Notes: generated by a model not told the origin, from the letters alone. A stretch of DNA of 64,000 nucleotides from Akkermansiaceae bacterium (GCA_028822695.1 JAPKDA010000001.1:1-64000); one strand, 5' to 3'; positions 26,850 through 35,772 are shown, counted from the stretch's first letter. Translations and numbers: made by a program.

Positions 26850-27130
26850 TTATTTCAGGATGGCGAGCCCGTCCTCTTTGTCGGGGGCGGTGATTTTTTC
26901 TCCGCTGAAGGGCAGGGGTTTGCCGAGTTTTCCGCTGCGTGGATTGAACCATTGGATGGTCTTCACTGAGTCGCCGGGGAGAGCTTGGCGTTGATCCGCG
27001 GTCTGCCCTTGCGCTCCTTCTTGATGACGTGCGATTCCTCGAGCATGGCGTCGACCTGTTCCTTGGTGAGGCCGTCGCTGTGCTCGTGGTAGATGGGGGC
27101 AGGATCTTCTTCTGCTGCGATGGATGCCAT
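26850..27130 (-). pseudogene. Small gene with a one-base frameshift
   Basis: ATG 27128-27130 opens a frame for about 50 residues (LTKEQVDAMLEESHVIKKE, KGRPRINAKLSP), then stops at 26963-26965. A frame shifted by one base at a CCCC run (about 26979) continues directly as GDSVKTIQWFNPRSGKLG and ends ...KEDGLAILK before TAA 26850-26852. Both halves look like protein and join cleanly if one C is restored (SPGDSVKT). The result would be about 93 aa of unknown function. Coding-like sequence also extends upstream of the ATG (NKKGPRKVGPAV). It may be a true frameshift, a sequencing error or a decayed gene. Confidence 0.55.
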
Positions 27131-27452
27131 GACCGCCGGACCAACTTTCCGGGGACCTTTTTTATTCGCGTGATTGTTAGAAGGGTGATCGATAACCCAG
27201 ATACACTGCAGGGAAAGACTTGGCGTTATTAATAATCAGGAGCGATTACTCTAAGAGCGTTTCATGGCGTAACTTCGGAGTTTCTTCGAATTTCGAGGGT
27301 GGGGATTACTTGTTTTGTGGAGCCACCAGGATGGGAAGGCCGCTGGGAGGTATTGGGGGAAGGAGGAGCTGGGAGAGATGTCGTCGATTTTGACAAATCG
27401 TAGCGGGTTTCTAGCATTGCGGGAATGGTATGAATGTGGTATTAATGAGTTT

Positions 27453-28016
27453 ATGAGACGAACACTGATGGCCCTATTGGGCGGCGCGCTGTTTGCGCTC
27501 CCTGCGTCGGCACTTGAGAGGCGTGTCTTCACGAGTGCAGATGGCAGTAAAACCTTTGAAGGGGTTTTGACGGACTATGACGCCAAAGCGCAAACGATTA
27601 AGATCAGCAAGAAGGGCAGCGGTGTCCTGAGCTTCAAGATGGCGCTTCTGAGTGAAGAGGATCATACCTACATCAAGGAGGAAGGACCTGCGCTTGCTGC
27701 AGCGAAGGCGATCCGGCTCGATCTGGATGTCTACAAGGATAAGCCAATCACCAATCGATCGAGGATCTCACGGACCGTGACGACTCCTGCAGGCTACGAA
27801 ATCGAATTGCGGAACTGGACGAAGAACGATGTGGAGGATGTTGAAATCCGCTACACGATCTTCCATCGGAAGGATGCCGAGAACGGTCCTGGTTCCATCG
27901 GGCAGACGAAGGGTTCGATGTTCATTTCCACTGTATTTGCAAACTCCAACGACATGAACCGGACCGATCCGATCAATCTCGTGCGCTATTCCCGGAAAAA
28001 GTCGGGTGGTGGATGA
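27453..28016 (+). CDS. Secreted protein with SLA1-like N-terminus, ending at an in-frame TGA
   Basis: ATG 27453 gives a signal peptide (LMALLGGALFALPASA), then RRVFTSADGSKTFEGVLTDY, an SH3-like motif (SHD1/SLA1 homology) common in PVC exported proteins. A beta-rich region follows (YEIELRNWTKNDVEDVEIRY). The frame meets TGA at 28014-28016 after ...RKKSGGG. It does not stop being protein-like there: see the next entry. Codon use is C-ending and balanced like dnaK, unlike its + strand neighbours. A homologous signature (RTVEGEYVEMEGEKVTV) is seen at the start of the PQQ protein at 60584. Confidence 0.8.
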   Translation: MRRTLMALLGGALFALPASALERRVFTSADGSKTFEGVLTDYDAKAQTIKISKKGSGVLSFKMALLSEEDHTYIKEEGPALAAAKAIRLDLDVYKDKPITNRSRISRTVTTPAGYEIELRNWTKNDVEDVEIRYTIFHRKDAENGPGSIGQTKGSMFISTVFANSNDMNRTDPINLVRYSRKKSGGG

Positions 28017-28151
28017 GGAGGCGGCCCATGCAAACCCGGCGGTCGCCGGGTTGACGGACTCATTGGAATCGTTGCTGAAGTTGTGATCGACGGCAAAGTT
28101 GTCGAGACGGTTGCCACTGATGACAAGCTCATTGAGCAGGTGAAGGGCTGA
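28014..28151 (+). other. In-frame continuation beyond the TGA (44 codons)
   Basis: Reading on in the same frame gives GGGPCKPGGRRVDGLIGI, VAEVVIDGKVVETVATD and DKLIEQVKG, then TGA 28149-28151. Codon use matches the upstream part. A perfect 8-bp hairpin (AACCCGGC-GGTC-GCCGGGTT, 28033-28052) starts 16 nt after the TGA. The factor-independent terminator lies about 30 nt after the second stop, not after the first. The full gene is therefore likely to be 27453-28151 with one TGA codon. Confidence 0.7.
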
Positions 28152-28178
28152 TTGGCCGCCACCAAAATTTTACGCACA

Positions 28179-28214
28179 GGGGCACCTCGACTTGAGGTGC
28201 CCTTGTTCTTTTTT
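28179..28214 (+). terminator. Rho-independent terminator
   Basis: GGGCACCTC-gactt-GAGGTGCCC stem (28180-28202) followed by TTGTTCTTTTTT. Confidence 0.88.
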
Positions 28215-28312
28215 CGGGTGAAACCTTCTTGTCGGTGGGCAGTAGGGGTGTGGCAATGACAAGGAGATGAAGCGTCTGGAAGATTACGAAGGGATGAGGT
28301 GAGCCGCGTTGC

Positions 28313-28468
28313 GGCCAGTTATTGGTTATCGGGCCAGAGGGGGGGGAAGGTGGGCGACGGTCTACGGCATCCCTCCGGGAAGCTTGAAGTGCGGAACGTG
28401 GAGGGCCCGGTGGTGTGACCACCGGTTATCGGATGTTGTCCCTCGGGGCATGGATGGGAGGTCCGGCG
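28313..28468. repeat. Intergenic palindrome block before the sulfatase
   Basis: It contains a 'ttattggttatcggg' tandem block (28318-28332) and a perfect 8-bp palindrome CCGGTGGT-GTG-ACCACCGG (about 28409-28427). No gene is visible in it. Confidence 0.5.
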
Positions 28469-30274
28469 CTACTTGATCTGGAGGGAAAGGGACTGGAGGG
28501 TGCCGGGTTTGAGGTCGAAGCTCTTTTTGCCGGTGGTTTTGAGTTTGGGCCGGCGCTCTTGCTTTCTCCACGAGCCGAAGGGGACGACGCCGGCGCGTTC
28601 GGCCCAGCCGTCGTATTCGGAGGTCATTCGGGCGAGGCGGTCGGGGTGTTGGGCGGCGAGGTCGTTGGATTCGGTGCGGTCCTGTTCCATGTTGTAGAGT
28701 TCCCACTGACCCTTCACGCCTTTGGCGACGAGTTTCCATTTACCATCGCGGACGGCGCGGTTGCCTTCGTGTTCCCAGAAGATGGGGGTGGGGCGATTGA
28801 GATTGTGGCCGGTGAGGACGGGTTTGAGGGAGATGCCTTCGATGGGGGTTTTGTCTTTGGGGTAGATGGCTCCGGCGAGGTCGAGGCAGGTGGCCATGAT
28901 GTCGATGAGGTGGGTGGGTTGATGGATGAGAGGGCCGTGGGGGGTGGGTGTTGGGGCGGTGCCTCCAATTCCTACGGCGATGCCTTTGGGCCAGTGGGCG
29001 ATGAGGGGGGTGGAGATGCCGCCTTCGTGGACCCAGTGTTTGTATTCGCGGAAGGGGGTGTTGGAGACGTTGGCCCAGTTTTTCCCGTAGCCGATTTCGG
29101 TTTCCGGTGGGCCGGGCATGACGCCGTTGCCGCGGCGGAGGGGGTAGCCGTCACGGGACTGGGTGGGGACCATCTTTGTTTGGAGGGTGTCCTTGTCCAT
29201 GGGGGGAAGGGTGGGTTTGTCGGGGCGTTCGAGGGGGCCGACGAGTTTGCCACGGCCGAAGCCTTCGGCGCAGCCGCCGTTGTCCTGGAGGAAGAGGATG
29301 AGAGTGTTGTCGAGTTGCTTGGTTTCCTCGAGGGCCTTGATGATGCGGCCGATGCCTTGGTCCATGTTGTCGACCATGGCGGCGTAGACTTCCATGTTGG
29401 CAGATTCCCATTCCTTGAGTTTGACCTTGTCCCAGTCGCCGACCATCGGCGCGGGGGTCCAGTGGTCGGGGAGAAGACCGAGTTGCTTGAGCTTGGCGAT
29501 GCGGGCGTCGCGGACGGGGGCGTAGCCGTTGTCGTATTTGCCTTCGTACTTGGCGATGTCCTCGGGCAGGGCATGCATGGGCCAGTGGGCGGCGGTGTAG
29601 GCGACGTAGTGGAAGAAGGGTTGGTCGGCGTTGCTTTTCGCGTGTTCGCGGATGTGGCGGACGGTGTTGTCGGAGATGGCGTCGGTGTAGTACCAGGTGC
29701 CGTCGGGTTGGTAGTCGGGATCGTTCTCGGGGGTGATGAGGGTGTTGTCGCGGGTGAGGGTGTTGGGGTCGAAGAAGGAACCGGCGCCGTGGATGGTGCC
29801 GTAGAAGCGGTCGAAGCCTCGTTGGCGTGGCCAGTTGTGGCGGTCGGGTTCGCCGTCTTTGGTTTTGGTGACGGGAGTGACGTGCCATTTGCCGGACATG
29901 TAGGTGCGGTAGCCGGCAGGCTTGAGAGCCTCGGCGATGGTGAGGCATTGGGTGTTGAGATCACCGCGGTAGGCGGGGAGGCCGTAGTCACGGGTCATAT
30001 GACCGATGCCTGCTTGATGCGGGTAGAGGCCGGTGAGGAGGGAGCCTCGCGTCGGGCAGCAGCGGCCGGTGTTGTAGAATTGCGTGAAGCGGAGGCCGTT
30101 GCCGGCGAGCTTGTCGAGGTTGGGCGTGTTGATTTCGCCGCCATAGCATCCGATGTCGGAGAAGCCCATGTCATCGGACATGATGAGGATGATATTGGGT
30201 TGCTGCGCAGCGGAGACCGGAGCCCAGAGCCCGGAGGCCAGACAGAGAAGAGAGAGGAGGATGTGGCGAATCAT
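28469..30274 (-). CDS. Secreted arylsulfatase (formylglycine type)
   Basis: The product is 601 aa with a signal peptide (LLSLLCLASGLWAPVSA). The sulfatase start motif NIILIMSDDMGFSDIGCYGG carries the metal-binding Asp pair. The active-site pentad is CCPTR in TGRCCPTRGSLLTG, where Cys is converted to formylglycine by an FGE or anSME enzyme. Later blocks GKWHVTP and FLQDNGG (metal ligands) are also present. It hydrolyses sulfate esters, probably from sulfated polysaccharides, in the periplasm or outside. No carbohydrate-binding module is seen. It is transcribed alone on the minus strand. Confidence 0.95.
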   Translation of the reverse strand: MIRHILLSLLCLASGLWAPVSAAQQPNIILIMSDDMGFSDIGCYGGEINTPNLDKLAGNGLRFTQFYNTGRCCPTRGSLLTGLYPHQAGIGHMTRDYGLPAYRGDLNTQCLTIAEALKPAGYRTYMSGKWHVTPVTKTKDGEPDRHNWPRQRGFDRFYGTIHGAGSFFDPNTLTRDNTLITPENDPDYQPDGTWYYTDAISDNTVRHIREHAKSNADQPFFHYVAYTAAHWPMHALPEDIAKYEGKYDNGYAPVRDARIAKLKQLGLLPDHWTPAPMVGDWDKVKLKEWESANMEVYAAMVDNMDQGIGRIIKALEETKQLDNTLILFLQDNGGCAEGFGRGKLVGPLERPDKPTLPPMDKDTLQTKMVPTQSRDGYPLRRGNGVMPGPPETEIGYGKNWANVSNTPFREYKHWVHEGGISTPLIAHWPKGIAVGIGGTAPTPTPHGPLIHQPTHLIDIMATCLDLAGAIYPKDKTPIEGISLKPVLTGHNLNRPTPIFWEHEGNRAVRDGKWKLVAKGVKGQWELYNMEQDRTESNDLAAQHPDRLARMTSEYDGWAERAGVVPFGSWRKQERRPKLKTTGKKSFDLKPGTLQSLSLQIK

Positions 30275-30414
30275 GGTGGTTAGGCGGATACGTGAGGTGG
30301 AGGGGAGTTTGAGCAGTTAATTTCGAACATGGAATGTCCAATGCTGCAGGGGGGAGAAGAGGTTCGGAGGAAAGGAGAGCTTGTTATGGGGGGTGGGGAT
30401 GCTGGGATGGGTGG

Positions 30415-31536
30415 ATGAAATTGTTGATGCTTGCTGGGATATTGAGTGTGGGGACGGTGATGGCGGACACGGTGCGGGTTTATGTGGGGACGCGGGGCAG
30501 GGGGGAGAGTAAGGGGATCTATTTGACGGAGTTGGACACGGAGACGGGGGCCTTGGCTGAGCCGAAGTTGGCGGCGGAAGTGGCGAATCCGGGGTTTTTG
30601 GTGTTGAGCAAGGATGGGAAGCGGCTCTTTTCGACGGCGAAGGCTCCGGGAAAGGATGGAGAGAAGGGCTATGATGCGGTGGCGGGGTTTGCGGTGCAGG
30701 AGGATGGGATGCTGACCTTGAAGAACTATCAGCAGGCGCATGGGAAGGGGCCGTGCTTTGTGAGTTTGGATGCGACGGGGAAGATGTTGCTCTTGGCAAA
30801 CTATGGATGCGGCAGCGTGGTGGCGTATCAGGCTTTGGAGAATGGGGAGATTGATCGTTCGCATTCGCAACATCAACACGAGGGGTCGAGCGTGAACAAG
30901 CAGCGGCAGAGTGGGCCGCATGCGCATTCGATTTATACGGGGCCGGAGAACAAGTTTGCGTATGCGCCGGATCTGGGGATGGACGAGGTGGTGATTTATG
31001 AATTGGACGTGAAAAGTGCGTCGATGAATTCGGTGGGTGCGGTGAAAATGCCTCCGGGGTCGGGGCCTCGGCACATGAAGTTTGGGAAGGACGGGAAGCA
31101 GGCCTACGTGCTTGCGGAGATGTTGCTGAACGTGGTCGTGTTTGACCGGAAGGGGCACGGCTTGGAGCAGAAGGAAGTGGTGAGCAATTTGCCGGAGGGT
31201 GGGGACAAGAGTGAGATGAGTTGCTCGGAGATTCTGGTGAGCAAGGACGGGAAGTTCATCTATGTGGCGAATCGGGATTCGACGAAGAAGGGGCGGGATT
31301 CGATTTCGGTGTTTGCGGTGGGTGAAGGCGGTTTGCCGAAGCTGATTCAGACCGTGGGGGCGGAGGTGCACATTCCGCGGAACATCAATGTGTCACCGGA
31401 TGGAAAGTGGTTGCTGGTGGCGGGGCAGAAGGAGGGCGGGGTGCCGACTTTTGCGGTGGGAGAGGACGGGAAGCTGAAGTTTTCCGGGAAGCGGATTCAG
31501 GTGGCGAACGCGATGTGTATCGCGTTTGGGGAGTAG
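30415..31536 (+). CDS. Secreted lactonase-family beta-propeller (6-phosphogluconolactonase-like)
   Basis: The product is about 373 aa from ATG 30415, with a signal peptide (LLMLAGILSVGTVMA). The seven-bladed lactonase fold is suggested by VRVYVGTRGRGESKGIYL near the start, GPHAHSIYTGPENKFAYAPDLG (the HAH active-site region), GSGPRHMKFGKDGKQAYVL and the terminal PRNINVSPDGKWLLVAGQ. The YbhE/Pgl family includes 6-phosphogluconolactonases. The exported form probably acts on an outside sugar lactone. It lies divergent from the sulfatase. Confidence 0.88.
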   Translation: MKLLMLAGILSVGTVMADTVRVYVGTRGRGESKGIYLTELDTETGALAEPKLAAEVANPGFLVLSKDGKRLFSTAKAPGKDGEKGYDAVAGFAVQEDGMLTLKNYQQAHGKGPCFVSLDATGKMLLLANYGCGSVVAYQALENGEIDRSHSQHQHEGSSVNKQRQSGPHAHSIYTGPENKFAYAPDLGMDEVVIYELDVKSASMNSVGAVKMPPGSGPRHMKFGKDGKQAYVLAEMLLNVVVFDRKGHGLEQKEVVSNLPEGGDKSEMSCSEILVSKDGKFIYVANRDSTKKGRDSISVFAVGEGGLPKLIQTVGAEVHIPRNINVSPDGKWLLVAGQKEGGVPTFAVGEDGKLKFSGKRIQVANAMCIAFGE

Positions 31537-31578
31537 ATCGCTGGGGTTTTGATCATGACCGGGATGCTCATGTCACGG

Positions 31579-32562
31579 TTACCAGCCGGCGGCTTTGGCG
31601 TTGGTTCTGATGCGGCAGAGGTAGAAGTCGGCGGTCATGTAGAGGGTGGAGCCGTCGTCGCCCCAGGCGCAGTTGGCGGTGCGGTGACCGGTGAGGATGC
31701 GGCCGAGGAGTTTGCCGTCGGGCGAAATGATGAGGACGCCGCCGGGTCCGGTGGACCAGACGTTTCCTTGTTGGTCGAGTTTGAGCCCGTCGGGGGCGCC
31801 TGGGCCTTTGAGGTCTTTGCAGTTGAAGAGGGTGGTTCCTTTGTCGAAGGAGCCGTCGGGTTGGATGTTGTACTTTTTGATGATGGGGGCGGGGCCGTGG
31901 GACTGGGCGACGTAGGCGGTTTTTTCATCGTGGGAGAGGGCGATCCCGTTGGGGCGGTCGAGGGTGGCATCGACGACAGAAACTTTGCCATCGGGAGCGA
32001 TGCGGTAGACGCCGAAGATGTCGATTTCGCGGGTCGGGTCATTCTCGCGCTCGGGAAGTCCGTAGGGTGGATCGGTGAAGTAGATGCTGCCGTTGGAGTG
32101 GACGGCGAGGTCGTTGGGGCTGTTGAAGCGCTTGCCGTCGAAGTTGTCGGTGAGGGTGCGTTTGCCGCCGCCTTTGGTGAGGACGGAGACGCGGCGGTCG
32201 CCGTGTTCGCAGCAGAGAAGTCTGCCTTGCTTGTCGAAGTCGAGGCCGTTGGAACCGCGTTCGCGTCCGTAGTCACCGAGGCCAGTGAAGCCGGAGGGGG
32301 TCATGTAGACGGAGAGGCCGTCTTGTTCGTTCCACTGGAAGATTTTGTTTTCGGGGACGTCGGAGAAGAGGAGGCGATTGTGCTCCTTGTCCCAGACGGG
32401 TCCTTCGGACCAGTTGAAGCCGGAGGCGAGGACTTCGATTTGGGCGTCGGGGGCGATGAGTTTGTCGAGGGCGGGGTCGAGGCGTTCGATGGAGCCGAAG
32501 GTGGGGCGGGGGGGCTCGGCGGAGAGGGGGAGGGTGAGGGCGAGAAGGAGGAGGAGGCGCAT
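31579..32562 (-). CDS. Secreted SMP-30/gluconolactonase-family protein
   Basis: The product is 327 aa, with a signal peptide (RLLLLLALTLPLSA). It shows the SMP-30/LRE six-blade propeller: WSEGPVWDKEHNRLLFSDVP (metal Glu), FNSPNDLAVHSNGSIYFTDP (metal Asn), LDRPNGIALSHDEKTAYVA and GAPDGLKLDQQGNVWST (metal Asp). The family hydrolyses sugar lactones with a Ca/Zn ion. It converges on the lactonase gene next door, which belongs to a different lactonase family; a joint role in oxidative sugar catabolism is inferred. Confidence 0.93.
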   Translation of the reverse strand: MRLLLLLALTLPLSAEPPRPTFGSIERLDPALDKLIAPDAQIEVLASGFNWSEGPVWDKEHNRLLFSDVPENKIFQWNEQDGLSVYMTPSGFTGLGDYGRERGSNGLDFDKQGRLLCCEHGDRRVSVLTKGGGKRTLTDNFDGKRFNSPNDLAVHSNGSIYFTDPPYGLPERENDPTREIDIFGVYRIAPDGKVSVVDATLDRPNGIALSHDEKTAYVAQSHGPAPIIKKYNIQPDGSFDKGTTLFNCKDLKGPGAPDGLKLDQQGNVWSTGPGGVLIISPDGKLLGRILTGHRTANCAWGDDGSTLYMTADFYLCRIRTNAKAAGW

Positions 32563-32578
32563 GATTTGATGACGCTAG

Positions 32579-32822
32579 GGGATAGTTGGGGGTGGGGCGA
32601 GGGGAAATGGGGGGCCTGCGGCCCGGTCGTAGGTGCAAAGTTGAAGGTCTCAGGTCTGGGAAGGGGAGGAGTAATCAATGTCGAACTCCGCCTTCGCTGA
32701 AGCGACGGGAGGGCAGGCAAAGGAATGTCCAAGGGGGGGAGCGGGGGTGAGAGAATGGGCGAGTCTGCTGTGCGAAAGCGGTGTCGCCACCCCGCTGGGC
32801 ATGCGCGTCAACTTAAGGGAGG
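32579..32822. repeat. Intergenic repeat block
   Basis: The 244 nt include 'cgccttcgctgaagcgacgggagggcagg' (a form also seen around 49560-49620) and 'gcgaaagcggtgtcg' (32765-32779) shared with copies at 36587 and 59345. No gene is visible. Confidence 0.55.
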
Positions 32823-33248
32823 TCAGCCCTTGTTGTCGAGATACTTCCAGGTTCCCTTGAAGCGTTTGAAGCGGGCGCGTTCGTGGAGTTCTTCGGGTTT
32901 GGTGGAGCCGACGTAACCGGCGATGAACTCGACTTTTCCGACCTTGTCTGTCGGTGTTCCCTTGGAGGAACCGACGATGTTGAGGTAGCGCCAGAAGAGT
33001 TGGTCGATGTTGCTTTCGTATTCCGCCTTCAGGTTGGGTTCGCGGGTGTCGGGGTGGGTGGATTGGACGAGGTAGTCGACGAGACGGAAATAGTAGGCGC
33101 TGTATCGGGAGCGCATGAGGTCCTCGGCGGTCTCTGGTTGGGACCTGCCGTAGTGGAGGAGCATGCAGCATTGGTCGTAGCGTTTGTCGCTGCCGCAGGG
33201 ACAGGGGCCGACTTCGCGTTCGCGAGGGATTTTTTCGGAGGCGTCCAT
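32823..33248 (-). CDS. YchJ-like protein with N-terminal SEC-C zinc motif
   Basis: The product is 141 aa. CPCGSDKRYDQCC at residues 17-29 is the SEC-C metal-binding motif. The rest (AEDLMRSRYSAYYFRLVDYL, STHPDTRE and EFIAGYV) matches the YchJ/UPF0225 family, cytosolic NTF2-like fold proteins of unknown function. Length agrees with the family. Confidence 0.93.
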   Translation of the reverse strand: MDASEKIPREREVGPCPCGSDKRYDQCCMLLHYGRSQPETAEDLMRSRYSAYYFRLVDYLVQSTHPDTREPNLKAEYESNIDQLFWRYLNIVGSSKGTPTDKVGKVEFIAGYVGSTKPEELHERARFKRFKGTWKYLDNKG

Positions 33249-33332
33249 TCGGGGGGAGTGTTGCGGAGGGGAACGGGGAAGTCGATTGTGGAACCGCGAA
33301 TGAACGCGAATGGGAAGGACCTGGCTTTAGGG

Positions 33333-33737
33333 CTAGTTGCCGGGGAAGACGGAGATTTGGAGGGTGTCGACGTCGACGGTGAATTGGTAGCGGCGACCAT
33401 CTAGAAAGAATGAATCGGAGTCTCCCGATGCAGGGTGCCAGGTGAAGAGAGCGACGGCACGTCCGGAGCTGTTGCGGGCTTGGAACCTCAGGAGATGGGC
33501 GGGGAAGGAGCGGGATTGATCGAGTGTGGTGCCGAGGAAGATGAGATCGAAGTGGGGGTAGCGGAGGAGCTTGTTGCCGAGGAAGCTGGTGGGGAGTCCG
33601 TAGGAGGAAGGGACGACGGCTGCTTGGTAGGAGATCGGGTTCTCGAGGGGGCGGCCGGCGGGTTGGGTGGATTCGGGGGTTGCGCAGGCGGCGAGGAGGA
33701 GGGCGGCGGTGAGGGTGGTGAAGAGGAGAACGTTCAA
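33333..33737 (-). CDS. Predicted lipoprotein of unknown family
   Basis: The product is 134 aa. The signal peptide LLFTTLTAALLLAACA ends in the lipobox LAAC, with Cys18 as the lipid site. The remaining 115 residues look beta-rich (QARNSSGRAVALFTWHPA) and have no family I recognise. DUF-type envelope proteins of similar size are common in PVC bacteria. An outer-membrane or periplasmic location is inferred. Confidence 0.7.
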   Translation of the reverse strand: MNVLLFTTLTAALLLAACATPESTQPAGRPLENPISYQAAVVPSSYGLPTSFLGNKLLRYPHFDLIFLGTTLDQSRSFPAHLLRFQARNSSGRAVALFTWHPASGDSDSFFLDGRRYQFTVDVDTLQISVFPGN

Positions 33738-33792
33738 GGTGGAGGAGGGGTTGGTGGATCAGCCTCCACCGTGAGGTGGCCCGGTGTCAATT

Positions 33793-34233
33793 TCAGAGAG
33801 GGGGATCGATCGGATGAGGCGGGCGAAGATCGAGAGTGGCTCGGGCGGCGTTTCGGATGTTGGAGATGGCCTCGGGGTTGTAGGGCTTCTTGGCTTCGGA
33901 GGCCCAGACCGTGCCGGGCCAGGCGGGGTCGGATTCGGAGCGTCCGACGATATGGATGTGCATCTGCCGGACGATGTTACCGATGCAGGCGACGTTGAGT
34001 TTGGAGGGTTGAAAGTGGTCGGTGACGAAGAGGGAGGCGTCGCGGATGAGTTGGGTGACGGCGGGGAACTGCTCAGGGGAGAGTTGATGGAGGTCTTCGA
34101 TGTGTTCATCGACCTCGGGGACGATGAGGAGCCAGGGGAAGAGGGCGTTGTTCTTGAGGAGGATCTGGCAGCCGTCGCGGTGTCCGAGGAGGTGGCCGCC
34201 GGCGGAGAGGCGGGGATGGAGGGAGAAGGGCAT
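33793..34233 (-). CDS. HIT-family protein
   Basis: The product is 146 aa from ATG 34231-34233. Longer frames add a proline/arginine-rich stretch that is not protein-like. The histidine triad is QMHIHIVGR near residue 104. Upstream blocks WLLIVPEVDEHIEDLHQLSPE and LNVACIGNIV are typical of HIT hydrolases and nucleotidyl transferases. Members act on nucleotide-phosphate bonds in the cytosol; the precise substrate is not deducible. Confidence 0.92.
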   Translation of the reverse strand: MPFSLHPRLSAGGHLLGHRDGCQILLKNNALFPWLLIVPEVDEHIEDLHQLSPEQFPAVTQLIRDASLFVTDHFQPSKLNVACIGNIVRQMHIHIVGRSESDPAWPGTVWASEAKKPYNPEAISNIRNAARATLDLRPPHPIDPPL

Positions 34234-34436
34234 GGAGGAAGCTGGGATGCCGAGTGCGGAATGGCGAATCTCGATTTGAGGGAATGGGAAAGGCCTCGAC
34301 GGGGCGAGTCGGAAACATCGTGGTTCGAGGAGAGGGGGTGGACGCGAGGCGGCGGGGCGAACCACCGGGCCGCATGAAGATCGGACCCTCCTTTTTTGGG
34401 AGTTGAAATGGGTGAGGGGAGGGGGCTTGATGGGGT

Positions 34437-35216
34437 ATGGATTGGACGGCGAAGCGATTGATCGGGGTGGTGCATTTGAAGGCGTTGCCGGGGGCACCTG
34501 GGTATGGGGGATCGATGGATGAGGTTTGCGAAGCGGCGGTGGCGGATGCGCAGGCGTATGCGATGGGTGGGGCGGATGCCTTGATGGTGGAGAATTTTGG
34601 GGATGTACCGTTCACGCGGGAGTCGGTGGAGGCGGAGACGGTGGCGGGGATGGCGGTGGCGGCGCGAGCGATTCAGGAGGCGGGGATTGGGTTGCCGATG
34701 GGGATCAATGTGCTGCGGAACGATGTGTCCTCAGCGTTGGGAATTGCGGCGGCTTGTAGTGGGGAGTTTGTGCGGGTGAATGTGCACACGGGTGCGGTGG
34801 AGGCGGATCAGGGGATCATCCAGGGAGAGGCTTACTCGACAATGCGGAAACGGGCGGCGTTGTGTCCGGGTGTGCAAGTGTGGGCGGATGTGCTGGTGAA
34901 GCACGCGGTGCCGATCGGGGATCTGGGTTTGGCGGAGACGGCGAAGGATACGTTTTATCGAGGGAAGGCAGATGCCTTGATTGTGTCGGGAGTCGCGACG
35001 GGAGCGGGGACGAGCGTGGATGATTTACGGGTGGTGAAGGAGTCGGTGCCGGAGGCGCCGTTGTTGGTGGGGAGTGGAGCGTCGGTGGAGACGGCGAGGG
35101 AGTTGTTGGAGTTCGCGGATGGGTTGATTGTGGCGTCGGCGTTGAAGCGGGACGGAGTGCTGGGAAATCCGGTGGATGCGAGGCGGGTGGAGGAGTTGCG
35201 GAGAACGATGGGTTAG
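34437..35216 (+). CDS. BtpA/SgcQ-family TIM-barrel protein
   Basis: The product is 259 aa, the normal length. It begins RLIGVVHLKALPGAPGYGG, with ADALMVENFGDVPF and FVRVNVHTGAVEADQGII, all characteristic of BtpA. The C-terminal GSGASVETARELLEFADG resembles a phosphate-binding loop of TIM barrels. BtpA was described in photosystem I assembly in cyanobacteria, but most bacterial members are of unknown function. The start ATG 34437 fits the conserved N-terminus, though a clear ribosome site is absent. Confidence 0.93.
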   Translation: MDWTAKRLIGVVHLKALPGAPGYGGSMDEVCEAAVADAQAYAMGGADALMVENFGDVPFTRESVEAETVAGMAVAARAIQEAGIGLPMGINVLRNDVSSALGIAAACSGEFVRVNVHTGAVEADQGIIQGEAYSTMRKRAALCPGVQVWADVLVKHAVPIGDLGLAETAKDTFYRGKADALIVSGVATGAGTSVDDLRVVKESVPEAPLLVGSGASVETARELLEFADGLIVASALKRDGVLGNPVDARRVEELRRTMG

Positions 35217-35294
35217 GTCGCAGGTCGGAAGTCGGAGGAAATGGAGAAGGGGGGCCTGTGACTGGGACGGTCACGCCACGGTGGCGGCCGGAAG
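35217..35294. repeat. Intergenic palindrome GTGACTG-GGA-CGGTCAC
   Basis: Copy at 35258-35274 followed by GCCACGG. It lies between the ends of two converging genes. Confidence 0.7.
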
Positions 35295-35772
35295 CTAGTG
35301 GACGAGGCAGGAGAGGCGGGCGGCGAGGGCGGTCCAGAAGTCGCGGCGGGCGAGGTGGCCGAGTTCGTGGAGGAGAACCATGCGTAGGGTTTCCTCGGAC
35401 CAGAAGCGGCTGGTTTCGGGGAGGTAGATGACGGGGTTGATGAGTCCGGCGATGCAGGGGGAGCCTTGGCCGGCGCAGAGGGATGTCCTTGGTGATTCCG
35501 AGTTATTGGCGGCAATCGTCGAGGAGGGACGTGAGGGGGAGATCGTTGATCTGTTTTGACGCTGAAAACCAGCGGTGGAGGGCGAGGTAGTCGGTGGTGA
35601 CTTTGAAGGAGGTGATCAGAAATCAGGTGAGCCAGAGGATGCCGAAAATGGGGCGTGCGGTGCCGGAGAGGGCGGCGGTCTGGGAGGCGTCGGCATTGAT
35701 CTCCACGGTGATCTTCGGGAGGAGCATGAAGAGGGGGAGGGAGAGCAGGAGGCTGGCTAGAAGGAGTGACAT
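35295..35772 (-). pseudogene. Decayed M56/BlaR1-type membrane metallopeptidase
   Basis: ATG 35770-35772 starts a hydrophobic N-terminus (LLLASLLLSLPLFMLLP). The frame then meets TGA and TAA stops and shifts once before ending at TAG 35295-35297. Restored, it contains DIPL...GQGSPCIAGLINPVIYLP and the zinc motif VLLHELGHLARRD, both diagnostic of the M56/BlaR1 peptidase domain. About 160 residues of a protein normally near 400-600 aa remain. The C-terminal sensor is missing. It directly follows a BlaI-type repressor, the usual blaI-blaR1 order, so this is the ruined sensor half of a two-gene regulatory pair. Confidence 0.85.

Noticed and set aside
28014-28052. Firm call of a selenoprotein at 28014
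   Set aside because: The hairpin satisfies distance and loop-G rules but lacks the bulged U of the E. coli element, the context is a Gly run, and no sel genes are in the window. Kept as a finding only.
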